From NCBI GenBank assembly GCA_034509495.1, contig CM067507.1:16172950-16236949 (forward strand): a stretch of DNA of 64,000 nt. Reading direction: 5' to 3'. A program made the position numbers and the translations under genes. The DNA comes from Acestrorhynchus altus (Eukaryota; Chordata; Actinopteri; Characiformes; Acestrorhynchidae). Shown piece after piece: positions 13,349-23,050 of the stretch; the first letter of the stretch is position 1, and the number at the start of each line of letters is the position of its first letter. The notes below the pieces were generated by a model, which was given only the letters and a program-made list of their open reading frames with translations, was not told the DNA's origin and did no database searches.

Positions 13349-14660
13349 AAACCGGATTCCAAAAAAAGTTGGGACACTAAACAAATTGTGAATAAATAAT
13401 AAACTGAATGCAATGATGTGGAGATGGCAAATGTCAATATTTTATAGATGACAGATCAAAAGTTTAATCTGAGTAAATGTAACATTTTAAAGGAAAAATA
13501 TGTTGATTCAAAATTTCACAGTGTCAACAAATCCCCAAAAAGTTGGGACAAGTAGCAATAAGTGGCTGGAAAAAGGAAATTGAGCATATAAAGAACAGCT
13601 GGAAGACCAATTAACACTAATCAGGTCAATTGACCTACTCAACATGATTGAGTATAAAAAGAGCTTCTCAGAGTGTCAGTGTCTCTCTGAAGCCAAGATG
13701 GTAAGAGGATCACCAATTCCACCATTGTTGAGCAGATAGTGCAGCAATACCAGAATGGTGTTACCCAGTGTAAAATAGCAAAGACGTTATCATCATCAAC
13801 CATGCATAACATCATCAAAAGATTCAGAGAATCTGGAACAATCACTGTGCATAAGGGTCAAGGCCGTAAAACTCTGGATGCTCATGATCTCCGGGCCCTT
13901 AAATGTCACTGCACCTCAAACAGGAATGCCACTGTCAAGGCAATCACAGAATGGGCTCAGGAATACTTCCAGAAAGCATTGTCAGTGAACACAATTCACC
14001 GTGCCATCCTCCGTTGCCAGCTGAAACGCTACAGTGCAAAGAGGAAGCCATTTCTAAGCAAGCTCCACAAGCTCAGATGTTTGCACTGGGCCAGGGGTCA
14101 TTTAAAATGGAGTGTGGCAAAATGGAAGACGGATGAGTCACAATTTGAAGTTCTTTATGGAACACTGGGACACCATGTCATCCAGACCAGAGAGGACAAG
14201 GATAATCCAAGTTGTTATCAACGCTCCGTTCAGAAGCCTGCATCACTGATGGTATGTGGTTGCATGAGTGCTTGTGGCATGGGCAGCTTGCATGTCTGGA
14301 AAGGCACCATTAATGCAGAGACTATGTTCAGGTTCTAAAACAACATATACTCCCATCTAGACGTCATCTCTTTCAGGGAAGACCCTGCATTTTTCAACAA
14401 GATAATGCCAGACCACAATCTGCAGCAATCACAACATCATGGCTATGGCTATTCACCTATAGAGAACATTTGGCGCATCATAAAGAGGAAGGTGCGACAA
14501 ATAAGGCCCAAGACTGTATTAGACATGAATGGGAGAGCATTCCTGTTTCTACTGGTCTTCTCTGTCCCCAGACGTCTGTTGAGTGTTGTAAGAAGAAGGG
14601 GGGATGCCACACAATGGTAAAAATGGCCTTGTCCCAACTTTTTGGGATTCGTTGATGCCA
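13349..14660 (+). mobile_element. Tc1-like DNA transposon, degraded
   Basis: Encodes much of a Tc1 transposase: HTH and GRP-like region IVQQYQNGVTQCKIAKT...HKGQGRKT from 13739, an open stretch of 199 codons to 14338, first-Asp box DESQFEV, then in other frames IFQQDNARP near 14390, SPIENIWRIIKRKVRQ near 14455 and the C-terminal RRRGDATQW. KWKTDESQ lacks about four residues normally before DES, and a larger gap precedes SPIENIW. Repeats of AAAAAGTTGGGAC sit at 13360 and 13535 on the left and inverted at about 14630-14650 on the right, recalling the two-repeat IR/DR ends of fish Tc1 elements; the outer right end is missing. Confidence 0.85.
13739..14338 (+). pseudogene. Tc1-like transposase, N-terminal open part
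   Basis: 199 codons open. It contains the bipartite DNA-binding region (HTH near residues 5-35, basic GRKT near 40), ITEWAQEYFQKALSVNTIHRAI (second HTH) and a catalytic region with DESQ and QRSVQKPASLMVCGCMSA. It ends early after WKGTINAE, where intact relatives continue to the second Asp. A 'VLWS'-type segment before DES is missing, so the enzyme is dead even before the later frameshifts. Confidence 0.8.
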
Positions 14661-14935
14661 TAAAATTTTGAAACAACATATTTTTCCCTTAAAATGATAC
14701 ATTCTCTCAGTTTAAACTTTTGAGTTCTATTCTGAATAAAATATTAGATGTTGGCACCTCAGGTGTTCATCCGTGTTCGCGTGGGACATGCATGGTAGGT
14801 GAATTGGTGACTCTAAAAGTGGCCCTTAGTGTGTGAATGTGTGTGAGCCCTACGATGGACTAGCGCCCTGTCTATGGTTGTTTCCTGAGCAATGTCTACT
14901 AGCTAAGGATGTTCTAAGTAAACAGCAAAGCACTT

Positions 14936-14995
14936 TTGTAAGTCGCTCTGGATAAGGGCATCTGCTAAATACCGCAAATGTAAATGTAAATGTAA
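14936..14995 (+). mobile_element. SINE 3' tail
   Basis: GTCGCTCTGGATAAGGGCAT followed by CTGCTAAATACCGCAAATGTAAATGTAAATG is the widely shared fish SINE/LINE 3' tail. The tail ends in short AAATGT repeats. The upstream body is not clear. Confidence 0.65.
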
Positions 14996-15300
14996 GGCAA
15001 AGGGTGACAAACCAAGAAAACTGGAGGAAGAAACCTTGGCAGGAACCAGGCTCACAAGGGGGGGACCCATCCTCCTCTGGTCAAACTTCTTATACATAGT
15101 TAGGGGACATTGGACCCCTACATGTCTGTTGAAATACTCAGGTGTACTGAAGTAATGATAGTTTGATGGTGGACATTATAGTAACAGTAGCAACCAATTA
15201 GGGTCTGTGTAAATTTCTACATAGTTGGGGGTGGCAGGTGGGCAACTAGTCCAGGGCAGAGTGGGAAACTAGTCCAGGTCCAGTAGCTGGAAGGTGGGTA
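14996..15300 (+). repeat. Interspersed repeat with 'aaccttggcaggaacc' block
   Basis: GGAAGAAACCTTGGCAGGAA, then CCCATCCTCCTCTGGTCAA, is a phrase I recall from a dispersed fish repeat. The following 200 bp contains a near-duplicated AGTCCAGG phrase (ACTAGTCCAGGGCAGAGTGG then ACTAGTCCAGGTCCAG). Confidence 0.4.
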
Positions 15301-15424
15301 TCCAATGTGAAGTGGTAGCCATGGAGCTCAGGGTCCATCTCAGATGGGGCAGAGGAGCTCAAGGTTAGCGTTTCATTAGCCCAGGCCAATGGGTCATCAT
15401 TGACTGGTCATCATTGACTTGTCA

Positions 15425-15612
15425 TTGGTGTGGCGCATCAGATACCACCACCACCAGTGAGTCACACTATGAGGGAGACTGGGGTTTGATTCTCAGCCTG
15501 GGCAACTATGCTGCTACACCAATAAAAGTCTTTGGGCAAGACTCCTAACACTATCTCTGTAATATGAGCAACCTTGTGAGTAGATAAGAGCACAAGCTAA
15601 ATGCTGTAAATG
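15425..15612 (+). mobile_element. tRNA-derived SINE (sense)
   Basis: A-box-like TGGCGCATCAG (15431), B-box-like GGTTTGATTCT (15483-15493), a middle block CTACACCAATAAAAGTCTTTGG with CAAGACTCCTAACACTA, and the 3' tail (GTAGATAAGAGCACAAGCTAAATGCTGTAAATG) ending near 15612. The layout is that of a full-length fish tRNA-SINE. The foldback element at 15631 begins directly after it. Confidence 0.75.
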
Positions 15613-15630
15613 TAATTCACTCAAAAAATT

Positions 15631-15991
15631 AAAATAACCAGTAGATGGAGCTTTAGAAAACCATATCTGCTCCTTGGAGCTTCATGTGTTGCATTGAAAG
15701 GTGTGCAATTCAGTTTGAGATTTTGTTCTTTTTTTTTTTTAAATGTTCTTTTATATGGTGTTGGTTTCTCAGTGAACGGTCTAGAAACTACTGTGTCAGT
15801 TACTGGATAGATGCTGTGTAATACTGCCTTAGAGGCTAGCTAGCTAGTTGTACAGGCAGAATTCTGAGATCAACACCACTTAAAATAATTTGCTTAGAAA
15901 AAACAACTAAATCTCAAACTGATTCACACAGCTTTCATCCAAATATAAACCTCTTATACATGTTTCTAAAGCTCCACCTACTGGTTATTTT
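15631..15991. mobile_element. Foldback MITE with ~100-bp terminal inverted repeats
   Basis: Left arm 15631-15735 starts AAAATAACCAGTAGATGGAG; the reverse complement of 15898-15991 reads AAAATAACCAGTAGGTGGAG and goes on through TTTAGAAA and GTGTG..ATCAGTTTGAGATT to match the left arm's end (GTGTGCAATTCAGTTTGAGATTTTG). Arms are diverged but clearly collinear. The interior (about 160 bp) has GCTAGCTAGCTAG and no coding potential, as expected of a non-autonomous DNA element. Confidence 0.75.
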
Positions 15992-17164
15992 CATTTGGTT
16001 ATTCTATGAATTCTGTTTGTTCTGCCTCAGAGGTAGAGCTGCCTTCAGAACTGTTTTGAGTAGTGATTTTTGTAGTATATATTTTGAAAATACCCACCTC
16101 TGCCTGAATTTCAGTTTTAGTGAATTGCAACAATCCATTTGTTTCTCTTTTCTTTAGCTCACAGTAATATATAAAAGGAAAGCTCTTTATTCTTACTGAA
16201 TCTGTTTGTACAGTCAACTGAGAACAGTTCTCTCATTTTTGATGTTTATATTTTGCATTGTTCACATCCTGCCACTCAGCCAGTCATTTTGCCACTCAGT
16301 GTGTCTCCCATTATTTATGACATCACATGCATATCCTTCATTCAATGCAGCAGAGGTCTGTAAATCATTAATGTTACCATAGGGCAGTGATGAGAAGCAG
16401 GAAAAATACCAGTGGGCTGAGGGGCCAATGGTCGCCCCCACCCCTCCTCTATCAACAAAATGAAACCAATCAAAATGCTCCCCCCTCCCCCTTCAACGAA
16501 CTTCGGTTGACAAAACCAACAGGGGCCCCGTCTGTATACAAATCTAAGGCTGAATTAACTTCCCAGTCCAGCCCTCTGAGGGAATTTTACTGGACACTCA
16601 CTCATTCCCAGTAACATTGCAACTCTTTAGAAATGGTCTAGTAATCTTTTCTTCCTGGTGAGCTTTGACAACTTTGATTTTTATAAAGAATTTCAATTTT
16701 CTCATTACTGCCAATGACTGCTCAGTAAGACTCACCCAGCCAACATGCTCCTGTGAGTTTCCCATGGGTTTATACATATTGTATTACTGGGTCCAATTTA
16801 GGTTACCCAAACTGGCCCCATTTTTAACCCATAAGTGGGAAAAATATGAAAATATGGACCCAGAAGACAAAACTTTCTGGTTCCCTGTTGGACCCCCTAT
16901 ATGGGCCCAACATGTTTTTTAGGCAGATGTTTGTAAAATCATTCTCCTAAAAAATAAATATATAAAACTGTTTACTACTTTTTTCTGAATTATAATATGG
17001 ACAGGACACTTCATTTTCTATCTACCTACTTACCTACCTGTCTATTTACAATTGAATAGGTTTTATGCCCTACACTGACCACAAAAATGGGACACTTACT
17101 ATTATCAAGAAAATTCCAAATTTTCTGCTTTCTGATGCAACTGTATGCTATTAGTTGGCAGATT
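15992..17164. other. Intergenic DNA
   Basis: A C-rich patch at 16430-16520 and a stretch (16750-16920) with repeated GGGCCC/TGGACCC/TGGGTCC words that may be part of a dispersed repeat. No gene. Confidence 0.4.
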
Positions 17165-17179
17165 GCCACTAGATGGCAG
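17165..17179 (+). promoter_or_regulatory. CTCF-core motif 1
   Basis: GCCACTAGATGGCAG contains an exact match to the degenerate vertebrate CTCF core CCASYAGRKGGCRS. Confidence 0.5.
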
Positions 17180-17382
17180 TCACTCCGTTCCCTAAATCAT
17201 TCACCCTGTACTTGTGCTGTTGACATTAGCCCCCAAGTCTCAAGTCTCTTTAATTCCGTAGCTTTTTGCATCTCTTTCCCCATTATAAATAACACAGAAA
17301 GTGCTCATCTCCCTCCAACACAGAAAAAGGAGCTCAGGACAGTGGAGAGCCCCCACATGAACCATTTGCAGTTTACCTACAC

Positions 17383-17397
17383 GCCACTAGATGGCAG
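17383..17397 (+). promoter_or_regulatory. CTCF-core motif 2
   Basis: The identical 15-mer GCCACTAGATGGCAG recurs 218 bp after motif 1 on the same strand. The sequence around the two copies is not obviously duplicated. Confidence 0.5.
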
Positions 17398-17569
17398 CAT
17401 CCGAGTGTACTTTCTCTCGGTTATCAACAACCCATCCTTGCTTGGGAATGACTGAGCTTTTCGGGGATAGTCCCTTTATACCCAATAATGACACTCCTGT
17501 TTCCTGTGGACCTCAACTTTCCCAGTCTTTTATGGCCCCTCTCCCTCTTTGGAAGGTGTTGCAGGCATC

Positions 17570-17574
<5 letters not shown>

Positions 17575-17610
<36 letters not shown>
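17575..17610. repeat. Poly(A) run of 36
   Basis: 36 consecutive A after GGCATCAAATT. It could be a retroelement tail, but no recognisable element precedes it. Confidence 0.95.
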
Positions 17611-17611
<1 letters not shown>

Positions 17612-17769
17612 ATTTCATATCTAATATGTATATAGGATTTGCAAATAATCATACTATATTTTTATATATGTTTTACACAACACTTCATTGGAATTGGGGT
17701 TGTATATGTGTGTGTTACTGTATCCTCATCCAGTGAATGACAGAATGCTAAATGCTCAAACGTAAATGT

Positions 17770-17890
17770 GCATATAGAGCCAACGTGCTACACAATTTGT
17801 GAAACACATACACACTAAAAAATCCACTAGGGGGCAGTGAAGACACGTGCCAAGAACAACGGGCAGCCCTATCCATGTCACCTGGGGAAC
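17770..17890 (-). mobile_element. Partial copy of the 5085 SINE
   Basis: GTGAAACACATACACACTAAAAAATCC with CACTAGGGGGCAGTGAAGACACGTGCC and GGGCAGCCCTATCCATGTCACC lines up with the body of the SINE at 5085-5340 (GTGAAACACACACATACACACTAG, GGCAGTGAGTCC, GGGCAGCCCTATCCTTGGCACC). The tRNA-like head is missing. Confidence 0.65.
17824..17837 (+). promoter_or_regulatory. CTCF-core motif 3, within a SINE fragment
   Basis: CCACTAGGGGGCAG matches the CTCF core consensus exactly. It lies in the body of the SINE fragment at 17770-17890; the other SINE copy has ACACTAGGAGGCAG at the same place, two mismatches from the consensus. Confidence 0.5.
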
Positions 17891-19729
17891 TTTCTGAACA
17901 TTTTTCAAGATTAAATATTAGAAACTTTAGGTTATCTAACTATATAGACAGTGGAGTCCTGTCCAAGTGGCTGAACAGAACAGAAATGTTCATCTAATTG
18001 CAGCCCATCTGTTGTCATGAGAAATTTTTCATTGGTCAGTACAGAGCAACACAGGAACAGTGCTGACCAGGATATAATACAATCTCAACACACCTGTACC
18101 GATTACATGTTAATGTTATTGGTAATGTGTGTGACATCTTTTGTATCATGCACAGTGATGTTGCTGGGGGTTTAGACAAGGTCAGTGTTACCAACCAAAC
18201 ATGTCCAGCTAATAGCAGCACTGTGGTCAGAAAGTGACTGTTGATGAAGGAGGATTGACATAAACTGTTCAGCAGTCTCTAACTGTACACCAACAAGGTA
18301 AAGCCACAAGGTAAGGGTTTAAATGCTTTACATATCAGTGCCAGACCGACCACAATTACTACCTTCTGGCTCCAACATCATCAACTCCATGAATCTGATT
18401 AACTTTGTTCCTTGTAAAACTTTCCTAACTGGAAACACATTTTGCATTTTCCTCTACTTGTGGTGAGCCGGTTCCTAGTGCTCTTGCAAAATCTGTTTTA
18501 TGACAATCTTCAGTTTAACATGCTGTGTAATGTGCAGCACACCTACAAATAAGGATCCTAACATATGCAGCTCTATACATCTACTTCTCCAGCCAAAAAT
18601 AACGCACAGAAAGTGCTCAGCTCTCACCGACACTATAAATGAGATCAGTACTGAAGACAAAAATAGGCCTTCGCCCACTGCTTCAGATGTGCTGAAGCTT
18701 CAGGATTAAGAAAGAAGGCCAAATGCTTTGATCACTGAATCAACATCATTAGATACATACAAAGTGGCTTTCGGGGAAGCTTGTATTGATAATGTATTAC
18801 ATAATTATGTACTATGTAATGTATAATCCTCGTGAGTCTGAAACGTGTAACATTTAACACCTTAAATTAGTACAAACACAATAAAACTTCACAATACCTG
18901 AACGAAAATTTATTTACAGGTAGTTGATTGGTACTACTACCACTACTACTACTTTTCATAATAAAAATATATTTTGTGTAAAATAGCACTTATGTTTGCA
19001 TATTAGTATGTGTAGATTTTAGTACAATACATGTGAAACAGGCAGCACAAGTGCCCTTATAAAGCAATCACTACTTTAAATATAGTCATGAGTGACAATT
19101 AGCAGGTCCAGCAAGAAATCTGTGTACTTGCATTTAACTTTGAAAATACAAGGCCTCTCATAATAAACAACATATGTAATGTGTGCTGTGCAGACTGCCA
19201 ATGGACGATCTGGCTCAAACTTGGCATTCCACTTCAAACTCTCATTACGTGAATACCTTTGAAGGTTTGTGTTGATATGACCTAAGACCTAAGTCCATTT
19301 AGTTCTGAAATCTGCAGGCACAAGTAAATGTTAGATCAAAATATGGTATCATAACATGTATCAATATCTGGTCCCAGACAGCAAAAATCGTTTGTTCTAC
19401 ATTTAAAATCAAAGAAACTCTGTAATTTGCTATTTTGTATGTGGTTAATGGTAAAACTCATCTGAGGAGATCCATTTATCAGCATGGTGAACACTTAAAG
19501 AATATATCGGCTGTACCAATCTAAAATATCTAAAAATATAGATTAGTACACAATTAATTCAGCATAATATTACATTGAACTTTCAAATATAAAATAAAAA
19601 ATACAATTAATCAAGTTTAAACAATATGCACAGATTTTAATCCATGGAAAAACATCTTGGTTAAACAGCTAGATTTCAAAGAGCTGCACTAATGATACAA
19701 TATCAGCTATCCTCTATTCTCTACTGCCC
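17891..19729. other. Intergenic DNA
   Basis: 18010-18310 has a moderately GC-balanced, repeat-like look (TCATTGGTCAGTACAGAGCAACACAGG cut into short phrases); the remainder is AT-rich. No gene. Confidence 0.4.
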
Positions 19730-20085
19730 ACTGAAGTCTTTCTACTGGATTCTGGAGCACTGGGTGTGGATTTGACTGCCGTTAGTGATAAACATTAGCA
19801 AGGCCAAGATGTTGGATGATCACCACCCCACCTCATTCATCCCCAAATCATCCCAAAAGTACTGGATGCAGCTCCATTATTCCAGAGAACAGTTCCACTC
19901 CTCAACAGCACTAGGCATTGTGCCAATACATTCATGTTTGTTTATCTGCTCCAGAGAGTCCAATTCTATTGGTAGTACTTCTTTACATAGCCTACACAAA
20001 CTGTGTGTGCATTTGCATATCCATCAGCAATGGGTGCTATGCTCTTGTGCCCGTAATCAATCAAGTCCTTAAAGCAGTTTTCAAA
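19730..20085 (+). repeat. Interspersed repeat family A, copy 1
   Basis: ATGTTGGATGATCACCACCC, CCCAAATCATCCCAAAAGTA, CAGCTCCATTATTCCAGAGA and ACTTCTTTACATAGCCTACA are phrases of a very common fish DNA repeat. A second copy at 62385-62770 aligns over TGATCACC..CATCCCAAAGGTATTAGATG..ATTCCAGAGAA..CAGTTCCACT. Confidence 0.6.
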
Positions 20086-20126
20086 GTTCAAGTGTAGGTT
20101 TGTTGAGAAGTTTCACTCACTATCTG

Positions 20127-20262
20127 ATGAGGAAGAGTCAGGACACTCGTGGAGAGGTGACCAAACTAGTGTCTGGAAACTAGAGTTTCCTGGTGACAGA
20201 GGAGATTGGGAACAGAATGGTCATAAGAAATTAAAATCACATGTCCTAACTCTTCCTCATTG
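20127..20262. repeat. Small inverted repeat
   Basis: GAGGAAGAGTCAGGACA (20127-20143) and TGTCCTAACTCTTCCTC (20242-20258) are inverted copies with one mismatch, about 100 bp apart. Could be the ends of a short MITE or a chance hairpin. Confidence 0.45.
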
Positions 20263-21650
20263 GAGTCAGAAGGACTCTGTTGCCTGTCTACTCAGTCACC
20301 AACCTCTCAACAGGTGGCAGTAACTGCACTCCCTTGGTAGGAATATCAGCGTAGTCAATAAACTTAACTATTTTGACAAACGCTGTTTACAACACTAACT
20401 TAGCATGGTTTTGGATGAATGTTCTGTGGCTTCAAATATTTCAGCAATCTGCAGTTCACAATGTTCTTCAGCCCCCTCTAAGCTGTGGATAAACATGTTT
20501 GAAAAAAAAACAAGTGAAAAAAAAAATTTTAAACTGATAAATGAAAAGTAAAACTTCCCTATTTAAGCATTAATAAACCAAGACTATTTAGAAAAAGTAT
20601 CTCCACATTGAATAAGAGTAAGATGGTGTTGAATACTTTTAAGACACAGTTGCTTTGTATTAGATCATAAAATAGCCCTGTTTTAGCCTCATACAAATGC
20701 ATGTTATAGCTTTTTAAAGGAAGGAGCAGTTTTTACCCTGAAGAATTAGAACTGAGCTGCTACATCAGAAATTCAGAAAATACATATCAGAGATGATTTC
20801 AATAAAAAGGATAAAATAATCAATTGAACTACACAGAGCAGACATATGTGGTGTTTACCATACACTTCTGATTTTTAGGATGTTTATGATACATAATGAT
20901 GGAAATAGAATACACTTAAATAGGTAGAACTGTGTGTTGAGTTAATTCACTTAATGTTTTCTACATCTGTGATTTGAAAGACTTCTAAAGTAATGATTAA
21001 CTGTATGTTTCTAATCAGCCTGAAGGGGATTTTTAATATGATGCTGATATTGTTTATTTGGGTTTAATCAGAGGTAGCAGTTGAGGAGAGAGGAGACAGA
21101 CGAGACTACATTTCCTGTCCTGAGATGCGAGAATGCAAGCTTTTTTAAATCCCAACCCAAAGCAAGATGCTCTGCATCTTTAGGATCTCCTGAGATCTTC
21201 TGCTGTATGTAGTTGTTCATAGGACTTACAGGGTTTGTCAGTGTTTTTTCCACCAAGTGAACAAACATATAAACACCTCACCATAATAAACTGGTTTTGG
21301 GATAAAAGTAAAATACACTCCTTCAGGGAACACATCCGTAACCCACTCTTCAGATGTGCTCCACTAATGAGGGGCTGGTCTAAGGTCACATCCCTAACTA
21401 GCTTTTTATCTAAAAGGGGCAAAAGTGAAAAACCTCCATATATTTTTCACAATGATATAAACACTAGATATTAAATATTAACTACTGAATTTGAATTTTG
21501 GCATTAGATCTAGCTCGTTGGGGTACAGGAAACGCCTAATAAATACAAAAGAAGGAGCTTCTCGCTCAACTATGTGTTTTATATCATTGGACAGTAAAAC
21601 CTGATTGTTGTTAAGTCGTGCAGGTCATAAATGACGGATCTAAACAGATC
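20263..21650. other. AT-rich intergenic DNA
   Basis: A near-match to the CTCF core lies at 20307-20320 (TCAACAGGTGGCAG, 12 of 14). Otherwise nothing recognised. Confidence 0.4.
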
Positions 21651-21658
21651 TATAAAAG
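21651..21658 (+). promoter_or_regulatory. TATA-like box before a small ORF
   Basis: TATAAAAG in AGATCTATAAAAGGCTTTAG at the point where composition turns GC-rich. Transcription from here would start near 21680, before the ATG at 21704. Confidence 0.3.
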
Positions 21659-21703
21659 GCTTTAGGAGTAATGATCAGCACAAAGGTCACAACTCCGTCA
21701 GTG

Positions 21704-21853
21704 ATGTCCGTAAAGGAGTCAAACGGAGTCCAGCTGATACAGAACAGGCGGCAGACTGTCCGCTTCACTGAACGGATCAGTTCTGTATCTGAGCTGTTTC
21801 CAGTAGAGGACCTGACTGGTCCCCGGATCTGCCGGAGGAGACACGGACACTGA
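21704..21853 (+). CDS. Small unidentified ORF in CpG-rich DNA (uncertain)
   Basis: 49 codons from the ATG at 21704 (60 if the in-frame ATG at 21671 is used). It includes RRQTVRFTERISSVSELFPVEDL, which looks protein-like and contains a TVRF that resembles the RVxF docking motif of protein phosphatase 1 partners. I do not recognise the protein. There is a TATA-like box at 21651. About 150 bp further on, another frame is open over KIIAGLRAELLNKQEQLQKRR (22003-22076), coiled-coil-like. No convincing splice pair links them; this may be a gene remnant, a first exon, or chance. Confidence 0.25.
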   Translation: MSVKESNGVQLIQNRRQTVRFTERISSVSELFPVEDLTGPRICRRRHGH

Positions 21854-22184
21854 AGAACGTTTCTGAGTTTCGGGTGAATAAAAGTAACTCAAACTTTGAG
21901 AACATCCCTCAGAAGTGAGTTCTAAGGGTTAACTGTCTGTTGTTGTTGGTCCAGAGTGGTCTGAGTAGTGACCGTTCACCCCAGCGCTGAGTTACACAGA
22001 CTAAGATCATCGCAGGTCTGAGAGCAGAGCTGCTTAACAAGCAAGAGCAGCTGCAGAAGCGACGCATCCTCTGAAGCTTCTCCCACCTCAGCTCAACCCG
22101 GACTGCTCGCGCAGTGCACCACGGGTACGCACGCCGAGCGTGTGTATCCTCCCGTCACAGCGGCGCAGGCGTGGTTACGTTCGG

Positions 22185-22601
22185 TATTTACGAATCGGTT
22201 CGTGTGAATCTTTTCAATGAATTGGTCGGACCGATTCAAAAGCAACAAATCAAACTTTTTCGATGAATCTACAGCGTTGAGCTACTCTAACACGACTTTA
22301 AGAGTTCTGTTCTGAAAAAAAAAATCCTTCACATTTCAGGCAACAAAATCACAACACAGATGCAGACATTTTCTCTTAGCTCACCCAGTGTGGGTTTCAA
22401 ACAGCGGATTTACCCTCTACCACATCTTTACTTATTTATTCTAAGTAATATCTAATGTTAATGGATTCGACATTGATTGTTTTTGTAAATACTGGATGAA
22501 TTATTTTATTAATAATAATTATAAGCATTATTTATAGTATTTATTGTTATGAATTATTACCGTTGTTATATTTATTATAATTTGTTCTTATTGCTATTAG
22601 C

Positions 22602-22634
<33 letters not shown>

Positions 22635-22782
22635 AATAATAATTATTATTATTATTATCATTATTATTATTATTATAATTATTGTCGTTGTTGTTATTAT
22701 GTGAATCAGAATCTGTTGAATCAGCAGGTAGTTCTAAAGAATCGGTTCAATAAGCTCAACTCGAACTCCCCATCACTAGGTG
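22185..22782. repeat. AT-rich repeat-like block upstream of lpcat1 promoter
   Basis: Motifs GAATCGGTTC at both ends (22192 and 22739) and GGACCGATTCAAA at 22228, with an AT-rich interior and a right edge CTCGAACTCCCCATCACTA, recall a fish non-autonomous element whose ends carry GAATCGGTTC-type phrases. Clean inverted ends and target duplication are not visible. It separates the CpG-rich block at 21690-22180 from the promoter. Confidence 0.35.
22603..22690. repeat. Imperfect (TTA)n microsatellite
   Basis: TTA/ATT units with an internal inversion to AAT (TTATTAATAATAATAATTATT), within the AT-rich block before the promoter. Confidence 0.9.
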
Positions 22783-22936
22783 CCGTTCCCGTGCGCCAGT
22801 CTTTTCGAGTGTCGTGCGTCTCTGTTTCTCCTGCCCCATCGGGACTCTTATTGCCCCCTGCCCCGCTTCCACCACACCACATGATCCGCTCGGCCGCGGA
22901 GCACAGCGCCAGATAAACCCGGAGCTCGCGGACAGA
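22783..22936 (+). promoter_or_regulatory. lpcat1: Putative lpcat1 core promoter and 5' UTR
   Basis: GC-rich, CpG-containing sequence directly before the start codon, ending in an AACCCGGAGCTCGCGGACAG context. I see no TATA box at a fitting distance, which suits a CpG-type promoter with dispersed start sites. The exact transcription start cannot be read from sequence. The AT-rich repeat-like block ends at about 22780, so little room is left for an upstream GC-rich promoter. Confidence 0.55.
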
Positions 22937-23050
22937 ATGAGAGTGCTGGGCAGCAGACGGAGCTCGGCGGACGGGAGGAAGGAGCTGGCTCTCCCCTTCA
23001 CCAACCCTTTCGTTCACGACCTGCGGTTCAGCGCGTGGCAGAAGCTCCAG
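22937..23050 (+). CDS. lpcat1: lpcat1 exon 1 (residues 1-38)
   Basis: Starts at the ATG at 22937 and ends in phase 0 at donor GTAGGA. It encodes a basic, serine-rich N-terminus followed by the NPFVHDLR block, which is conserved in LPCAT1 just before the membrane segment. An ATG at 22814 is in frame and would add 41 residues. That extension is unlike the family, so 22937 is preferred. Confidence 0.93.

Noticed and set aside
15638..15651. CCAGTAGATGGAGC as a fourth CTCF motif
   Set aside because: It breaks the obligatory GGC and belongs to the arm of the foldback MITE.
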